DNA of 64,000 nt from Thiocapsa marina 5811 (GTDB lineage: Bacteria > Pseudomonadota > Gammaproteobacteria > Chromatiales > Chromatiaceae), in NCBI RefSeq assembly GCF_000223985.1, contig NZ_AFWV01000014.1, forward strand, positions 62,001 to 126,000. The letters run 5' to 3'. Position numbers and translations under genes: made by a program. This document shows positions 31,301 through 39,120 of this stretch, one piece after another (position 1 is the first letter of the stretch; the number at the start of each line of letters is the position of its first letter). Below the pieces are notes generated by a model. That model had not been told where the DNA came from, did no database searches, and saw nothing but the letters and a program-made list of their open reading frames with translations.

Positions 31301-33800
31301 CCGAGGCCAGCCCGAGCAGCTCGCGCTCGAGGGACTCGCGCCGCATCAGCTCGAGCTCGGCCTCTTGGCGGACGGTAATATCCTCATGGATTCCGGCCAT
31401 ACGCAGCGGCCGACCTTGCGCATCGCGCGCCGAGACGCGCCCCTGATCATGCACCCAGATCCAACGGCCGTCGTCGTGCAACATCCGCAGATCGCAACGG
31501 TATTGGTCGGTCTCGCCGCGGAGATGCCGCGCGACCGCGCTCTCGGACCTCGCGAGATCCTCGGGATGACAGAACATCTGCCAGGTCTCGATCGTGGTCG
31601 GCTCGAGATCCTCGAGGCGGCGGCCGATCATCTCGGCCCAGCGCGGATTCACCGTCAATGCATTGGTGACGAGATCCCACTCCCAGGTCCCGACCTGTGT
31701 CCCGGCGATGATGTCGGCGAGACGGCGACGCTCCTCCGCCAGCGCCGACTCGGCGGCCTTGCGCTCGGTGATGTCTCGCCCGATCCCGACGATCGTGTCG
31801 ACGCGGCCCTCCATGTCGAGCACGGCGCGGTCGAACCACTGCAAACACCGCCAACCCAGCACCGTTTCGGCGCGCTGCTCGATCCGACAGGTGTACGGCG
31901 GGTTCTGCAGCGCACGCATGGCCTCCGCCGTGCGTTCTCGGTCGTCCGGGTGGACACGCGGCATGAAATGATGGCCGATCAGCTCGGCCTCGTCGCGACC
32001 GAAGAGCCTGCAATAGGAGGGGCTGACATACTGGAATCGGCCTTGGGCATCGGTGCGGACCACCAGATCTTCGATGTTCTCCACGACCAGACGATAACGC
32101 TCCTCCTGCGCCCGCAAGGTATCCTCGACCGCGCGCTGCGAGGTGATATCGAGGGCAGTTCCGGAGAAACGCAACGGTGTTCCGTCATCGGCGAAATGCG
32201 CTCGACCTTCCGCGCGGAGAATCCGCTGCACGCCGTCGACACCCTGCACCCGATGCTCCACGGCAAAAAGACCATCGGGGCGGGTGAGGACGGCCTCCAT
32301 TGCCGCCCGCACGCGCACGCCATCCTCCTCGGGCACGACCGCGTAAAACGCCTCCAGGCTCGGCGTGACGGCGTCGGGCGCATACCCGAGCAGTCGAAAC
32401 CCCTCGTCGGACCAGGCGAGCCGGCCACTGACGTAATCGAAGTTCCAACTGCCGAGATGCGCGGTTGCCTGCGCCTCGCGCAGCGACGCCTCGCTCTCGG
32501 CCAACCGTGCGAAGCTCGCGGCGAGGCGGTTGGCCATGGCCCCGAAGGCGTCGGTCAGTGCCCGTCCTTCGGCCAAGAGCCCGGCCGACGGGATGGGCAG
32601 GGTCTCGCCCGCGACGACCCGAGCGGGCACCTCGACAGCGGTCTGCACGAGCTGTTTCAACGGACGCACCAGCAGCACGGCGAATCGGTCCGCCAGCAGG
32701 ATCGCGATCCCGGCGATCGCCAGCAGAAGCGTCAGCAGACGCAGCACCCTGCGCTGCAGCTCGTCGACCAGCGGGGCCGCACTGAGCTCGATCGACAGAC
32801 CCGCGCCCACTGTCGGGTCTGCAAGCGGCAGGGTCATGCGATAGCGCGCCTGCCGCCAGAGCGCCATCCGCGAGGGATGCCAATCCTCCGGCACGAGGAT
32901 CATCAGACCCTCGACCGCGGTTCGGACGACGCGCGTATGCGGCGCACCCGCGGTAGGCCCGATGCCCCCGAACAGCCCGATCGGACGGACCTCGAGCTTG
33001 GCGGAATCGGGCAGTGTGTTGCCGAAGAGCCGGGTCAGCTCCTGTACATGGCTCAGGATTCGGGCCGCTTCACTCGTAGTTGCGGGTGGGGCCGGGCCGA
33101 GATCGTGAATGGCGAGCACACCGAAAATCCTCAGGCGATCGGCGAGATCCTGCTCCAAGCGGCCCTTGAGATCGCGATTCTCCCAGGCAACAAGGAAGAT
33201 CGACGGCAGCAGAAACCCCGAGAGGAAGAGCGTGAACAACACCTCTCGTGTCGAGAGGCTGCCCGGGCGACCTCTCGCGGCGGCCACGGCCATGACCACC
33301 AGCCCCGCCAAGGCCGCGTTCAGGATACCGTTCAGGGACTGCTTGACCGCGACCACCAGGGTCTGGTGCCAGACCATCCCCATGACCAGACGATAGAAGA
33401 GCAGAACCAGGGGGACGCCGAGCAAAGCCCAATAGAGCACCACCGAGAGACCGAGCATCGGCACCTCGCGGCCGCGTCGTCGCGCGTGATCCCGATGCCA
33501 GCCCACAAAGGCCGCCTCGGCCAAAAAAATCAACAGCGCGAAGGGATGATCCCACAGAAGATAGGTGTAGGCCCCCGAGGCGGCTGCGACGATCAGGCCG
33601 GCACGGGTCCCGAGCCAGACAATGGCCAAGAGCACGGCCACGGATCCGAAGATGATCTGTAGGCCGAAGAAGAGCGAAAGATTGAAATGGTTGCCGACCA
33701 CAGCGAGCACGGCCAGCAGGACCGTGAGGGCCACGGTGTAGATCGGACTCATGGCCGCGCCGGGGCTAGCCGGGTCGGCGTGGCTGGACTGCTGTTTCAC
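28395..33800 (-). CDS. Giant membrane hybrid histidine kinase with five PAS and two GAF domains
   Basis: 1801 residues from a GTG at 33800, which has GGAG eight bases upstream. Order: about six N-terminal membrane helices (20-200), an extracytoplasmic loop (about 215-345), one more helix (350-370), HAMP-like linker (375-440), PAS 450-570, PAS 575-700, PAS 700-830, GAF 840-1000, PAS 1005-1130, PAS 1130-1255, GAF-like 1265-1410, HisKA with the HDFNN-type box (GVAHDFNNLLGV, His near 1436), HATPase 1530-1650 (KQRGHGLGMFMV), REC 1670-1790 (Asp near 1729 in LVLSDLAMPV). It follows the REC-EAL-REC gene by 77 bases on the same strand, so they probably form a two-component pair. Neither the loop nor the PAS domains reveal a ligand. 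Confidence 0.93.
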   Translation of the reverse strand: MKQQSSHADPASPGAAMSPIYTVALTVLLAVLAVVGNHFNLSLFFGLQIIFGSVAVLLAIVWLGTRAGLIVAAASGAYTYLLWDHPFALLIFLAEAAFVGWHRDHARRRGREVPMLGLSVVLYWALLGVPLVLLFYRLVMGMVWHQTLVVAVKQSLNGILNAALAGLVVMAVAAARGRPGSLSTREVLFTLFLSGFLLPSIFLVAWENRDLKGRLEQDLADRLRIFGVLAIHDLGPAPPATTSEAARILSHVQELTRLFGNTLPDSAKLEVRPIGLFGGIGPTAGAPHTRVVRTAVEGLMILVPEDWHPSRMALWRQARYRMTLPLADPTVGAGLSIELSAAPLVDELQRRVLRLLTLLLAIAGIAILLADRFAVLLVRPLKQLVQTAVEVPARVVAGETLPIPSAGLLAEGRALTDAFGAMANRLAASFARLAESEASLREAQATAHLGSWNFDYVSGRLAWSDEGFRLLGYAPDAVTPSLEAFYAVVPEEDGVRVRAAMEAVLTRPDGLFAVEHRVQGVDGVQRILRAEGRAHFADDGTPLRFSGTALDITSQRAVEDTLRAQEERYRLVVENIEDLVVRTDAQGRFQYVSPSYCRLFGRDEAELIGHHFMPRVHPDDRERTAEAMRALQNPPYTCRIEQRAETVLGWRCLQWFDRAVLDMEGRVDTIVGIGRDITERKAAESALAEERRRLADIIAGTQVGTWEWDLVTNALTVNPRWAEMIGRRLEDLEPTTIETWQMFCHPEDLARSESAVARHLRGETDQYRCDLRMLHDDGRWIWVHDQGRVSARDAQGRPLRMAGIHEDITVRQEAELELMRRESLERELLGLASAFVAVFDEHLDPLVNRTLERLGGFTESDRAYVFRFDRAADTMSNSHEWVAPGIEPMIGHLQQMPIERFSASMQLLESGQAVVVPRVAELPEAWAMEREVLQFKAILSVVLVPLLQDEHLIGFVGFDAVQAPRDWSEAEVRFLRVFASILVSAFERARIYSELRDSNRRYDQLAVQSRIVNWEVDAEGLFTYLSPAAEAVTGYRREELVGRKHFFDLTPESMRSRVKSEALQLFGRRDRLSDYSNPLRCADGSTIWVLTNGAPVVAEDGTLLGYRGTDIDITARYRAQERLKESEARLSAVFENAPIGIAIAGPDGRVSLANRVLGEFLGYSPQDLLGMHFDEFTCPDDLMTELDLFRELVAGKRSLYRMTKRYLKADGTIVWGDLRVVLLPGLVDDRPMALGMVEDITEIQAATERKRELEATLMHYTKNLESLVDLASQALPATEELRAILQLGCEGLGMDAADVGAIGSDRTYRALARYPDADGAQGRSIPEACVGLDADAHEPGIPHILVGSQLPDGARQAGYVSCLHMALQWTGPGSRVSALVIRFWGRADIDALSGPNRELVRLIGQRIAAQQHEEQLQAALIGAKERETIGHLASGVAHDFNNLLGVIDANLYYLEAILSGEQGDPEVAQVIEETQSALGQAKVVTSGMLSLSRAGGIVPKSVELEKTIRELVTILRQILPAKINLTLDLEPGLAAMSNSAFLQAALLNLVLNARDAMPDGGDLLIAAQTAVWDAPVPLAVGQVDPGEYVQIRVVDTGCGMPDEVVDRLFEPLFSTKAKQRGHGLGMFMVQEFVTRSGAGLAVSSQVGRGTEFRLLMPLAPRVSSLLDAPGSSREDPPKPLLRILVVDDDPRVRDSVGRLLMLDGMLISFAENGQDALDLLGRDADFDLVLSDLAMPVLDGAALCAALAQAFPDLKVILMTGQAPSAFSLEALPDAPLVLRKPIDHGALRAAIAESFVGPRD

Positions 33801-33877
33801 TCCTGTCGCTCCGCATTTGTATCCAAACGCGTCCCGGCGGCTCCCTGCCCTTGAAGGCCGGACCGAGCCGCCTGGCG

Positions 33878-35623
33878 CTACGAGACCTCGGCGCGGTCAT
33901 CGCTCTGCGGATCTTCGACCCGCCGCGGACCCGGCGAGCGCCCCGACGCGACGGGCGCACCGCCCGACGCGCTCTGATCCGGTCCGCCGATCAAACGCTC
34001 GAGCGTCGCTTCGAGGCGTTCCGGGGCAATCGGCTTCTGCAGAATTGCATCCGCACCCAAGACTCGGCACATATCCAGGACGTTGGTGTGGTGCCCGCGG
34101 ACCACATCACCGCTCACGGCAATGATTCGGGTGGATGGCGCGATTTGGCGCATCCGCTTGATCACCTCGAACCCGTCGAGCTCCGGCATGTAAATATCGA
34201 CAATCAGAACTGCGGGGGCAGTTTCTTCGCAGACCTGCAATGCGGTGCGTGCATCCGTGAAGGTCTCGCAGCGGTAACCCCAGGCCGTCACCATGCGTGC
34301 GATGGCATGCAGCATGCGTTGGTCGTCATCGACGACCATGATGGTTCGCCCGATCTCGCCCCCGATGATGCGCCCGGTCGGCTCGTCCGGCGCACGCGAA
34401 GGCTCCGCCTCCGGCTCCGGGTCCCGGTCAGGTTTAGACCCGGGTTCGGAATTGGCATCCGTCTTCGGCACGGAGAAGTTGCTCGCCAGCAACTCCGCTG
34501 TCATGGGCTTTCCGAACAGATAGCCTTGCGCGAAATCGACGCCTGCTTCGATCAACAATCGGCGCTGCGCCTCCGTCTCCACCCCTTCGGCAACCACCTG
34601 CAGCTCCAGCGTCTGACCGAAGCTGATCATGGCGCGCAACAACTTCAGCGCTTTCGGTGAATCGAACATCTCCGAGACGAACGACAGATCGATCTTCAGC
34701 GTGTCGAACGGGAGCTCGGCGACCGCCCGCATCGAGGAATAGCCGATCCCGAAATCGTCGATCGCCAACGACACGCCCATCAGATGGATCTGAGCCGCCA
34801 CGCTGCGCAAGATGTCGGGATAAGCGCTGGCAGCGCTCTCGGTCATCTCGATCTTGACGGCGCAGATTCCCCCGAGCCCGTCGACCAAGCGGCGCACCAA
34901 GACCAAGGCCCGTTCCTGCTGCAGGATCAGCGGCGAGAGGTTGACCGCGATGAAGGTCAGACCCGACGCGGCAAGCGTCTCGCGCGACTCGATCAGACGC
35001 TCGAACAGGGTCTCGGTGACCTCGTAGATGAGCCCGCTCGATTCGGCGAGCGGAATGAACTCCCCGGCACCGAGGATCTGTCCGCTCGGCAGCCGCAGGC
35101 GCGCCAGCACCTCCGCGCCCCTCAACCGCCCGTCGGCCGGCGAGACGATGGGTTGAAAATACGCGACGATACCGCCGCTCCGGATCTGCCATTCCAGATC
35201 CTGCCGAGTGATGCCGGCCCCGGCTTGCGGGTCTTGGTGCGGTCTTTGCGCTGCCGCCTTGACGCCCCTCTCCAGGATTGCGGGAAGATCCTTCACCATC
35301 CGGGACTTGGATACCGCCCCGAGGACCTCGATTCCGGTCGAGCGGGCGATGCGTCGCGCGGTATCGAGAAGATCGTCGCCATGCCCCGAAAGGAGAACGA
35401 CGGGAATCCCGGGATGGGTCTCGGCCAGCCAGTGGATGACATCGATGCCGTTCTCCCGCCCCAGACCGAGATCGAGGAGGACAAGCTCGGGAAGATCGGA
35501 CTCAAGCGCGGCCTTGAAGGAAGCGATCGATACATGGAAATCCACGGCATGCCCGAACCGCTTCAGGAAACGCCCCAGAACGGCCTCGATTCGAGGATCG
35601 TCATCAAGACACATCAGTCGCAT
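33878..35623 (-). CDS. REC-EAL-REC response regulator (c-di-GMP phosphodiesterase)
   Basis: 581 residues from the ATG at 35623, preceded by AAAGGAGAG. REC1 (1-125) has LDDDPRIEAV and the phospho-acceptor in LVLLDLGLG (near 50). EAL (140-390) has GAEVLARL (EVL for EAL, near 168), NLSP, KIEMTES, DDFGIGYSS (near 288), KIDLSF and AEGVET, so it looks catalytically complete. A proline/acid-rich linker leads to REC2 (430-550; VDIYMPELDG, Asp near 474). The REC-EAL half is of the RocR type; the extra C-terminal REC is unusual. The giant kinase downstream is its likely partner. A 195-residue paralogue lacking the EAL lies at 38220-38807. Confidence 0.93.
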   Translation of the reverse strand: MRLMCLDDDPRIEAVLGRFLKRFGHAVDFHVSIASFKAALESDLPELVLLDLGLGRENGIDVIHWLAETHPGIPVVLLSGHGDDLLDTARRIARSTGIEVLGAVSKSRMVKDLPAILERGVKAAAQRPHQDPQAGAGITRQDLEWQIRSGGIVAYFQPIVSPADGRLRGAEVLARLRLPSGQILGAGEFIPLAESSGLIYEVTETLFERLIESRETLAASGLTFIAVNLSPLILQQERALVLVRRLVDGLGGICAVKIEMTESAASAYPDILRSVAAQIHLMGVSLAIDDFGIGYSSMRAVAELPFDTLKIDLSFVSEMFDSPKALKLLRAMISFGQTLELQVVAEGVETEAQRRLLIEAGVDFAQGYLFGKPMTAELLASNFSVPKTDANSEPGSKPDRDPEPEAEPSRAPDEPTGRIIGGEIGRTIMVVDDDQRMLHAIARMVTAWGYRCETFTDARTALQVCEETAPAVLIVDIYMPELDGFEVIKRMRQIAPSTRIIAVSGDVVRGHHTNVLDMCRVLGADAILQKPIAPERLEATLERLIGGPDQSASGGAPVASGRSPGPRRVEDPQSDDRAEVS

Positions 35624-35752
35624 GTTGACTCTCCTTTCGGGACAAGACGTCGATCCCGACTGCTCGCCTGCCCTCGAGCGATGGCGGTTCACCCGGCGGA
35701 GTCAAGGCGCTTCGAGACAATAACGCATTAGGCCAAGCCAAACTCGATTGCT

Positions 35753-35773
35753 GCAAGTAAAGATTTATGAAGG
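35753..35773 (-). repeat. Short copy of the CTTTAC-type upstream repeat
   Basis: GCAAGTAAAGATTTATGAAG here matches CAAGTAAAGATTCGTGAAGG at 38958 and 40958. All three lie 125-155 bases upstream of minus-strand genes (35623, 38807, 40831), which makes a regulatory or mobile origin equally possible. Confidence 0.5.
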
Positions 35774-35810
35774 ACTTACCTGATTAAACCGCGCCCGGCG
35801 CGGTATGCAC

Positions 35811-35930
35811 CTGAGATCGACACATCAAAGGCACATCAAAGCGTTCGGCCGCCGCTTCAGGGCTTAAGCTGGATGGGGATCCTTAATCCCGGGGCGTCGG
35901 CCCGGGCTCGCATGGCGAGCCCCGTTGGGG
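35811..35930 (+). repeat. REP-like repeat, distant copy
   Basis: CTGAGATC, then GGCCGCCGCTTCAGGGCTTA, then a GC-rich palindrome (CCCGGGGCG...GGCTCGCATGGCGAGCCCCG). It corresponds to the pair of copies at 20155-20331. It fills the gap between the OmpR-type regulator and the REC-EAL-REC gene. Confidence 0.55.
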
Positions 35931-35942
35931 CATCGGAATCGG

Positions 35943-36650
35943 TCATTTGCTCTCGAGCCTCAGGCGGTAGCCGTGGCCTCGCACCGGCCAGATCACGAGC
36001 GTGTGGATGCCGCCGTCACGCAGCTTGCGCCGAATGTTGCCGATGTGAACATCGACCGTGCGGTCTTCCGGGGCCAAGGGCTCGCGGTTCAGCAACTGTG
36101 CGCGGCTCACGGCCCGTCCGTGCTGACGCATCAAGGTCGCGAGGATGCGGGATTCCGTCTCGGTCAAGCGCAGGGAGGCCCCGCTGGAGGTGTCGCTCAG
36201 GCTCATGGCGCTCGGGTCGAGCGTCAACGTGCCCAGTTGGATCGCGTCGTGAACGCTCGCCTCGAACGCATGTCGTCTGAGGACAGCTCGGATGCGTGCG
36301 AGCAGCTCCTCGATCTCGAAGGGTTTGGTGATGTAATCGTCTGCACCGGCATCCAATCCGTCGATGCGATCCTGGATGTCATCGCGTCCGGTCACGATCA
36401 TGACGGCCGCGGGGGTGGAACCGACAAGCTCGCGCGCCAGATCCATGCCGTCCTCCGCACCCAGATTAAGGTCCAGAAGCACAAGATCCGCGCCATCGTG
36501 ACGATAGAGGCGACGCATCTCGGATCCGTTGGCGGCGCTCGACACCGCGTAACCCGCTCGCGTCAGATGACGCGCAAGGACATGACCCATGCGCGGGTCG
36601 TCTTCGACGACGATAATGGTGGCAGGAATACTCGTCTCTCCCTTAACCAC
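35943..36650 (-). CDS. OmpR/PhoB-family response regulator
   Basis: 235 residues, a REC receiver (ATIIVVEDDPRMGHVL, phospho-Asp in LVLLDLNLG, TGRDD, and lysine in ITKPFE) followed by an OmpR-type winged helix (LRLTETESRILATLMRQHGR, TVDVHIGNIRRKLRD, PVRGHGYRL). The open frame starts with GTG at 36650; no ATG precedes the receiver. No cognate kinase is adjacent in the usual way, but the hybrid kinase and REC-EAL-REC genes follow on the same strand after 319 bases. Its targets are unknown; the CTTTAC-rich repeats upstream of three nearby genes are candidates to test. Confidence 0.92.
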   Translation of the reverse strand: MVKGETSIPATIIVVEDDPRMGHVLARHLTRAGYAVSSAANGSEMRRLYRHDGADLVLLDLNLGAEDGMDLARELVGSTPAAVMIVTGRDDIQDRIDGLDAGADDYITKPFEIEELLARIRAVLRRHAFEASVHDAIQLGTLTLDPSAMSLSDTSSGASLRLTETESRILATLMRQHGRAVSRAQLLNREPLAPEDRTVDVHIGNIRRKLRDGGIHTLVIWPVRGHGYRLRLESK

Positions 36651-36729
36651 GCAACGCCTGGAATGCGATGTTTTTGATAGGATCGGCCCCGGCAGACTTG
36701 ACGGCCGTTGAAGTCGGCGCGGTTTAAGA

Positions 36730-36769
36730 CCTTAAAAATATATCATTCTAAACCGTGTCTTCGCTAAGG
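36730..36769 (-). repeat. Inverted repeat left of the GNAT gene
   Basis: On the minus strand it reads CCTTAGCGAAGACACGGTTT then AGAATGATATATTTTT. It matches the plus-strand copy at 37536-37575 at 30 of 36 positions. The end of this repeat supplies the AAGGA that precedes the GNAT start at 36777. Confidence 0.6.
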
Positions 36770-36776
36770 ATTTTGG

Positions 36777-37442
36777 ATGCAACAAACATCGAAATCACTC
36801 GAAAACCTAGATCCTCCTCGGGAACCCGTCGCCGGCGTTGCATCGGAGGACTCCCCGTCCCCGAAACCGATGCCATGCCCCGTCGAGAGGGGCCCTGTCT
36901 CGTCCGGCGGAAAACAGGGCGATCATCAAGACTACGAGGGCTGTGTCGCCTGCGTCGATCCGGAACCCTTCGGCTTCGCAAGCTCGGATGGCTCGGCCGT
37001 CCCGTCGGGAGAATCCCCTGCGACACACGATGTCCGGATCGAGGAGAAGCCCTTGTCGGCACTGACGTCATCGGAACGTAATCGCCTGCGCATTTTAACC
37101 GACGGCACCGGGGACTCCCACATGCTTGCCGTTCTTCGCGAGCATCCGAAGCAGGCGCTGTGCTTCTTGGCGCGCTCGGAATCCGAGATCCTCGGCTGGA
37201 GCTTGGTGCGTTGGTTCAAACCCTTTTGCGAGCGACCTCGCAATGCGCATTTGAGCGTCTTCGTCGCGCCTGGTTGGCGACACTACGGGTTGGGACAGGC
37301 CTTGATCGAGGAAGCGGTGCAGCTCGCCGTCGCGCACGGACTGGTGGCCTGGGTGTACGCCGGCCGAAGCGATCAGCGTGATTTCTATCGCCGTTGTCCC
37401 TCGGTCGATCATATCAGCAACATACCCTTTCGAATGCGCTGA
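36777..37442 (+). CDS. GNAT-family N-acetyltransferase-like protein
   Basis: 221 residues from the ATG at 36777, which has AAGGA seven bases upstream. The first 85 residues are low-complexity, rich in Pro, Ser and Asp, and probably unstructured. The acetyl-CoA-binding GNAT fold covers about 90-221: EILGWSLVRWFK, then AHLSVFVAPGWRHYGLGQALIE, where RHYGLGQAL is the R/Q-x-x-G-x-G/A acetyl-CoA loop, and a final VAWVYAGRSDQRDFYRR. The substrate cannot be told from sequence. It is flanked by inverted repeats and followed by a transposase relic, so it may have been carried in. The true start could be further downstream. Confidence 0.75.
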   Translation: MQQTSKSLENLDPPREPVAGVASEDSPSPKPMPCPVERGPVSSGGKQGDHQDYEGCVACVDPEPFGFASSDGSAVPSGESPATHDVRIEEKPLSALTSSERNRLRILTDGTGDSHMLAVLREHPKQALCFLARSESEILGWSLVRWFKPFCERPRNAHLSVFVAPGWRHYGLGQALIEEAVQLAVAHGLVAWVYAGRSDQRDFYRRCPSVDHISNIPFRMR

Positions 37443-37496
37443 ACGAACGAAACCGGCTGAAACCATCCCGCGCGATCGTCGCTCGAGCCCGACTAC

Positions 37497-37520
37497 AAGG
37501 GGCGACTTAAGTCGTCCCTA
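37497..37520. repeat. Short palindrome related to the 33-bp inverted repeat
   Basis: The palindrome GGCGACTTAAGTCGTCCC resembles the core GACGACTTGCAGTCGTC of the perfect repeats at 42013 and 42199. It lies just after the GNAT gene. Confidence 0.45.
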
Positions 37521-38060
37521 CGGTGCATCCACGACCCTTAGCGGAGACGCAGTTTAAAATGATAAATTTTGGCTCTTGATGCATTCCAGACAGCTCGACG
37601 ACCAGCGCTGACAAGAGTGCCTGGAGGAGCCTCTTCCCGCGCGCACGACTGTTGTGGACGAACGGAAAAAAGCTCAGGTACATCGGGAGGTGTTCCCGGG
37701 AGATCCAGCGGTGAGGGCGCAGCCAGGAGCGCAACAACGACCAGGTGCCCTCGATGGTGTTGACGTGGACTTCATGGAAGCCATCACCATCCTCGTCGCG
37801 GGCGTATTCGCCGCGGCTGTGGCAGACGCTGTGGTGCTCGTAGCCCTATGCCGGCAAGCGTGCGTAGATATCATACTCATCGGTGTAGAAGCGCGTCCCC
37901 TCGGCTACGCAGGCGCGGATAATAGGTTCGATTGTCTTCTGTTGGACATTCTCCAGCATCCGCACCACCACCTCGCCGCGCGAGGGGTAAAGATTTGTGA
38001 AGAAAGGGCGCGATCGCCTCGGCGCAGACGGCGTCGATTCGCGCGATGGCCGTGGCTGGA
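37507..38060 (-). pseudogene. IS1595-family (ISXO2-like) transposase relic
   Basis: Minus-strand reading gives MLENVQQKTIEPIIRA, EGTRFYTDEYDIYARLPA, a TAG stop at 37848-37846, and then, in the same frame, GYEHHSVCHSRGEYARDEDG, HEVHVNTIEGTWSLLRSWLR, and FFPFVHNSRARGKRLLQALL. These are the second-Asp, HVN and ExT blocks of IS1595 transposases (DDE_Tnp_IS1595). Family members have tryptophan before GY, so one TGG-to-TAG change broke the gene. The N-terminal zinc ribbon and first catalytic Asp are missing or frame-shifted beyond about 38060. Confidence 0.8.
37536..37575 (+). repeat. Inverted repeat right of the GNAT gene
   Basis: Reads CCTTAGCGGAGACGCAGTTT then AAAATGATAAATTTTG, the partner of the copy at 36730-36769. 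It lies in the tail of the IS1595 relic. Confidence 0.6.
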
Positions 38061-38219
38061 CCCGGTGGGCCCAATAGCCTAGAGCGACCGACAACCGACC
38101 GGTCCCGCCCGATCGGAGGCCAAAGCCGATGTCAGGTCGAATGCGATGCATCGTTTCGGATGGGCCGAGAAGAGGAGATGCTCGGCCGCGCGTGCAATCG
38201 GATAGCCGGAGAACCGGAA

Positions 38220-38807
38220 TCAGTCGCGATCCGCGGGACCGACCAGGCGCTTGACGGTCGCCCGCAAGAGCCCGGCGCCGATTGGTTTCTCAAGAACGGC
38301 ATCTGCCCCCATAACGCGACTCATGTCGAGCACGTGGGTCCTCTTCCCGCAGCCCGCGTCCCCGCTGACGGCGAGGATGCTGGTTGGGCCAGCCATCCGC
38401 CGCATCCGTTTGATCACTTCGAACCCATCGATCTCCGGCATGTAGATATCGACGATCAAGAGGTCAGGCGCACTTTCCTCGGCAGCGAGGAGCGCGCGGC
38501 GAGGTTCGCTATAGGTTTCGCAGCGATAGCCCCAGGAGATCGCCAGGCGCGACGTGGCACGCAGCAAAAGCAGGTCGTCATCGACGACCATGATGCGAGC
38601 TGCGTCGCTACCAGGATAGCGGCCAGAGGATTGATCGACTGCTGCCGGGCGCAGGGCCCGATCGACAGGTCCGGAGCAAGGCGTGACGTTCCTCCGCTGC
38701 TCCTCGGCAGTCCCGGATACACCGAACAAGACTCCTCGGATAGGTTGCAGGAAACAACCCGATACCGCTTCGATCCGCGTGTCGTCGTCAAGGACGGTGG
38801 GATGCAT
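38220..38807 (-). CDS. REC-domain protein, EAL-less paralogue of the REC-EAL-REC regulator
   Basis: 195 residues from the ATG at 38807. The first 20 residues (VLDDDTRIEAVSGCFLQ) match the N-terminus of the regulator at 33878-35623 (CLDDDPRIEAVLGRFLK). After an unrelated arginine-rich stretch the protein resumes as that protein's second receiver: ARIMVVDDD, WGYRCETYSEPRRALLAAEE, LLIVDIYMPEIDGFEVIKRM (phospho-Asp near 117), and VMGADAVLEKPIGAGLLRAT. So it consists of an REC1 stub plus a full REC2. With no output domain it may act as a phosphate sink or decoy for the giant kinase, or be a decaying copy. The receiver active-site residues are intact. Confidence 0.75.
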   Translation of the reverse strand: MHPTVLDDDTRIEAVSGCFLQPIRGVLFGVSGTAEEQRRNVTPCSGPVDRALRPAAVDQSSGRYPGSDAARIMVVDDDLLLLRATSRLAISWGYRCETYSEPRRALLAAEESAPDLLIVDIYMPEIDGFEVIKRMRRMAGPTSILAVSGDAGCGKRTHVLDMSRVMGADAVLEKPIGAGLLRATVKRLVGPADRD

Positions 38808-38951
38808 GGTGACTCCGATGAGAAGGCCCCGTCGGAGCCTGTCCCTAAGCTCTATCCCGAACGGAATGGATCGGGTTGCATTAAGCCGGAACAGGTCGGC
38901 AGGACGATTCAACCGACATGGGTTTCACCACATTAGCCTCCTCCAAGACCC

Positions 38952-39120
38952 TTGGGGCAAGTAAAGATTCGTGAAGGCACCCTTGAGCCCTTGAGCTCTT
39001 TACAAGGCTTGATGTCCTGTCGTTGCTGGTAGAGCCCAGCGTAGAGGCTTGAGCCTCGAATCGTCTCCCGACACCCTGCCACCCTGCTTCTGCCTGCACG
39101 CATTCAGGCTTGAGCTCCGA
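38952..39120 (-). repeat. Diverged direct repeat, copy 1
   Basis: Shares CAAGTAAAGATTCGTGAAGG, TCGTTGC, AGCCTCGAA, CCCG..ACCCT and GCACGCATTCAGGCTTG, in order, with copy 2 at 40952-41122, exactly 2,000 bases away. It overlaps the last codons of the membrane/cNMP gene and lies upstream of the REC paralogue. Confidence 0.65.

Noticed and set aside
30666-33662. Plus-strand frame of 998 codons
   Set aside because: Antisense to the giant kinase.
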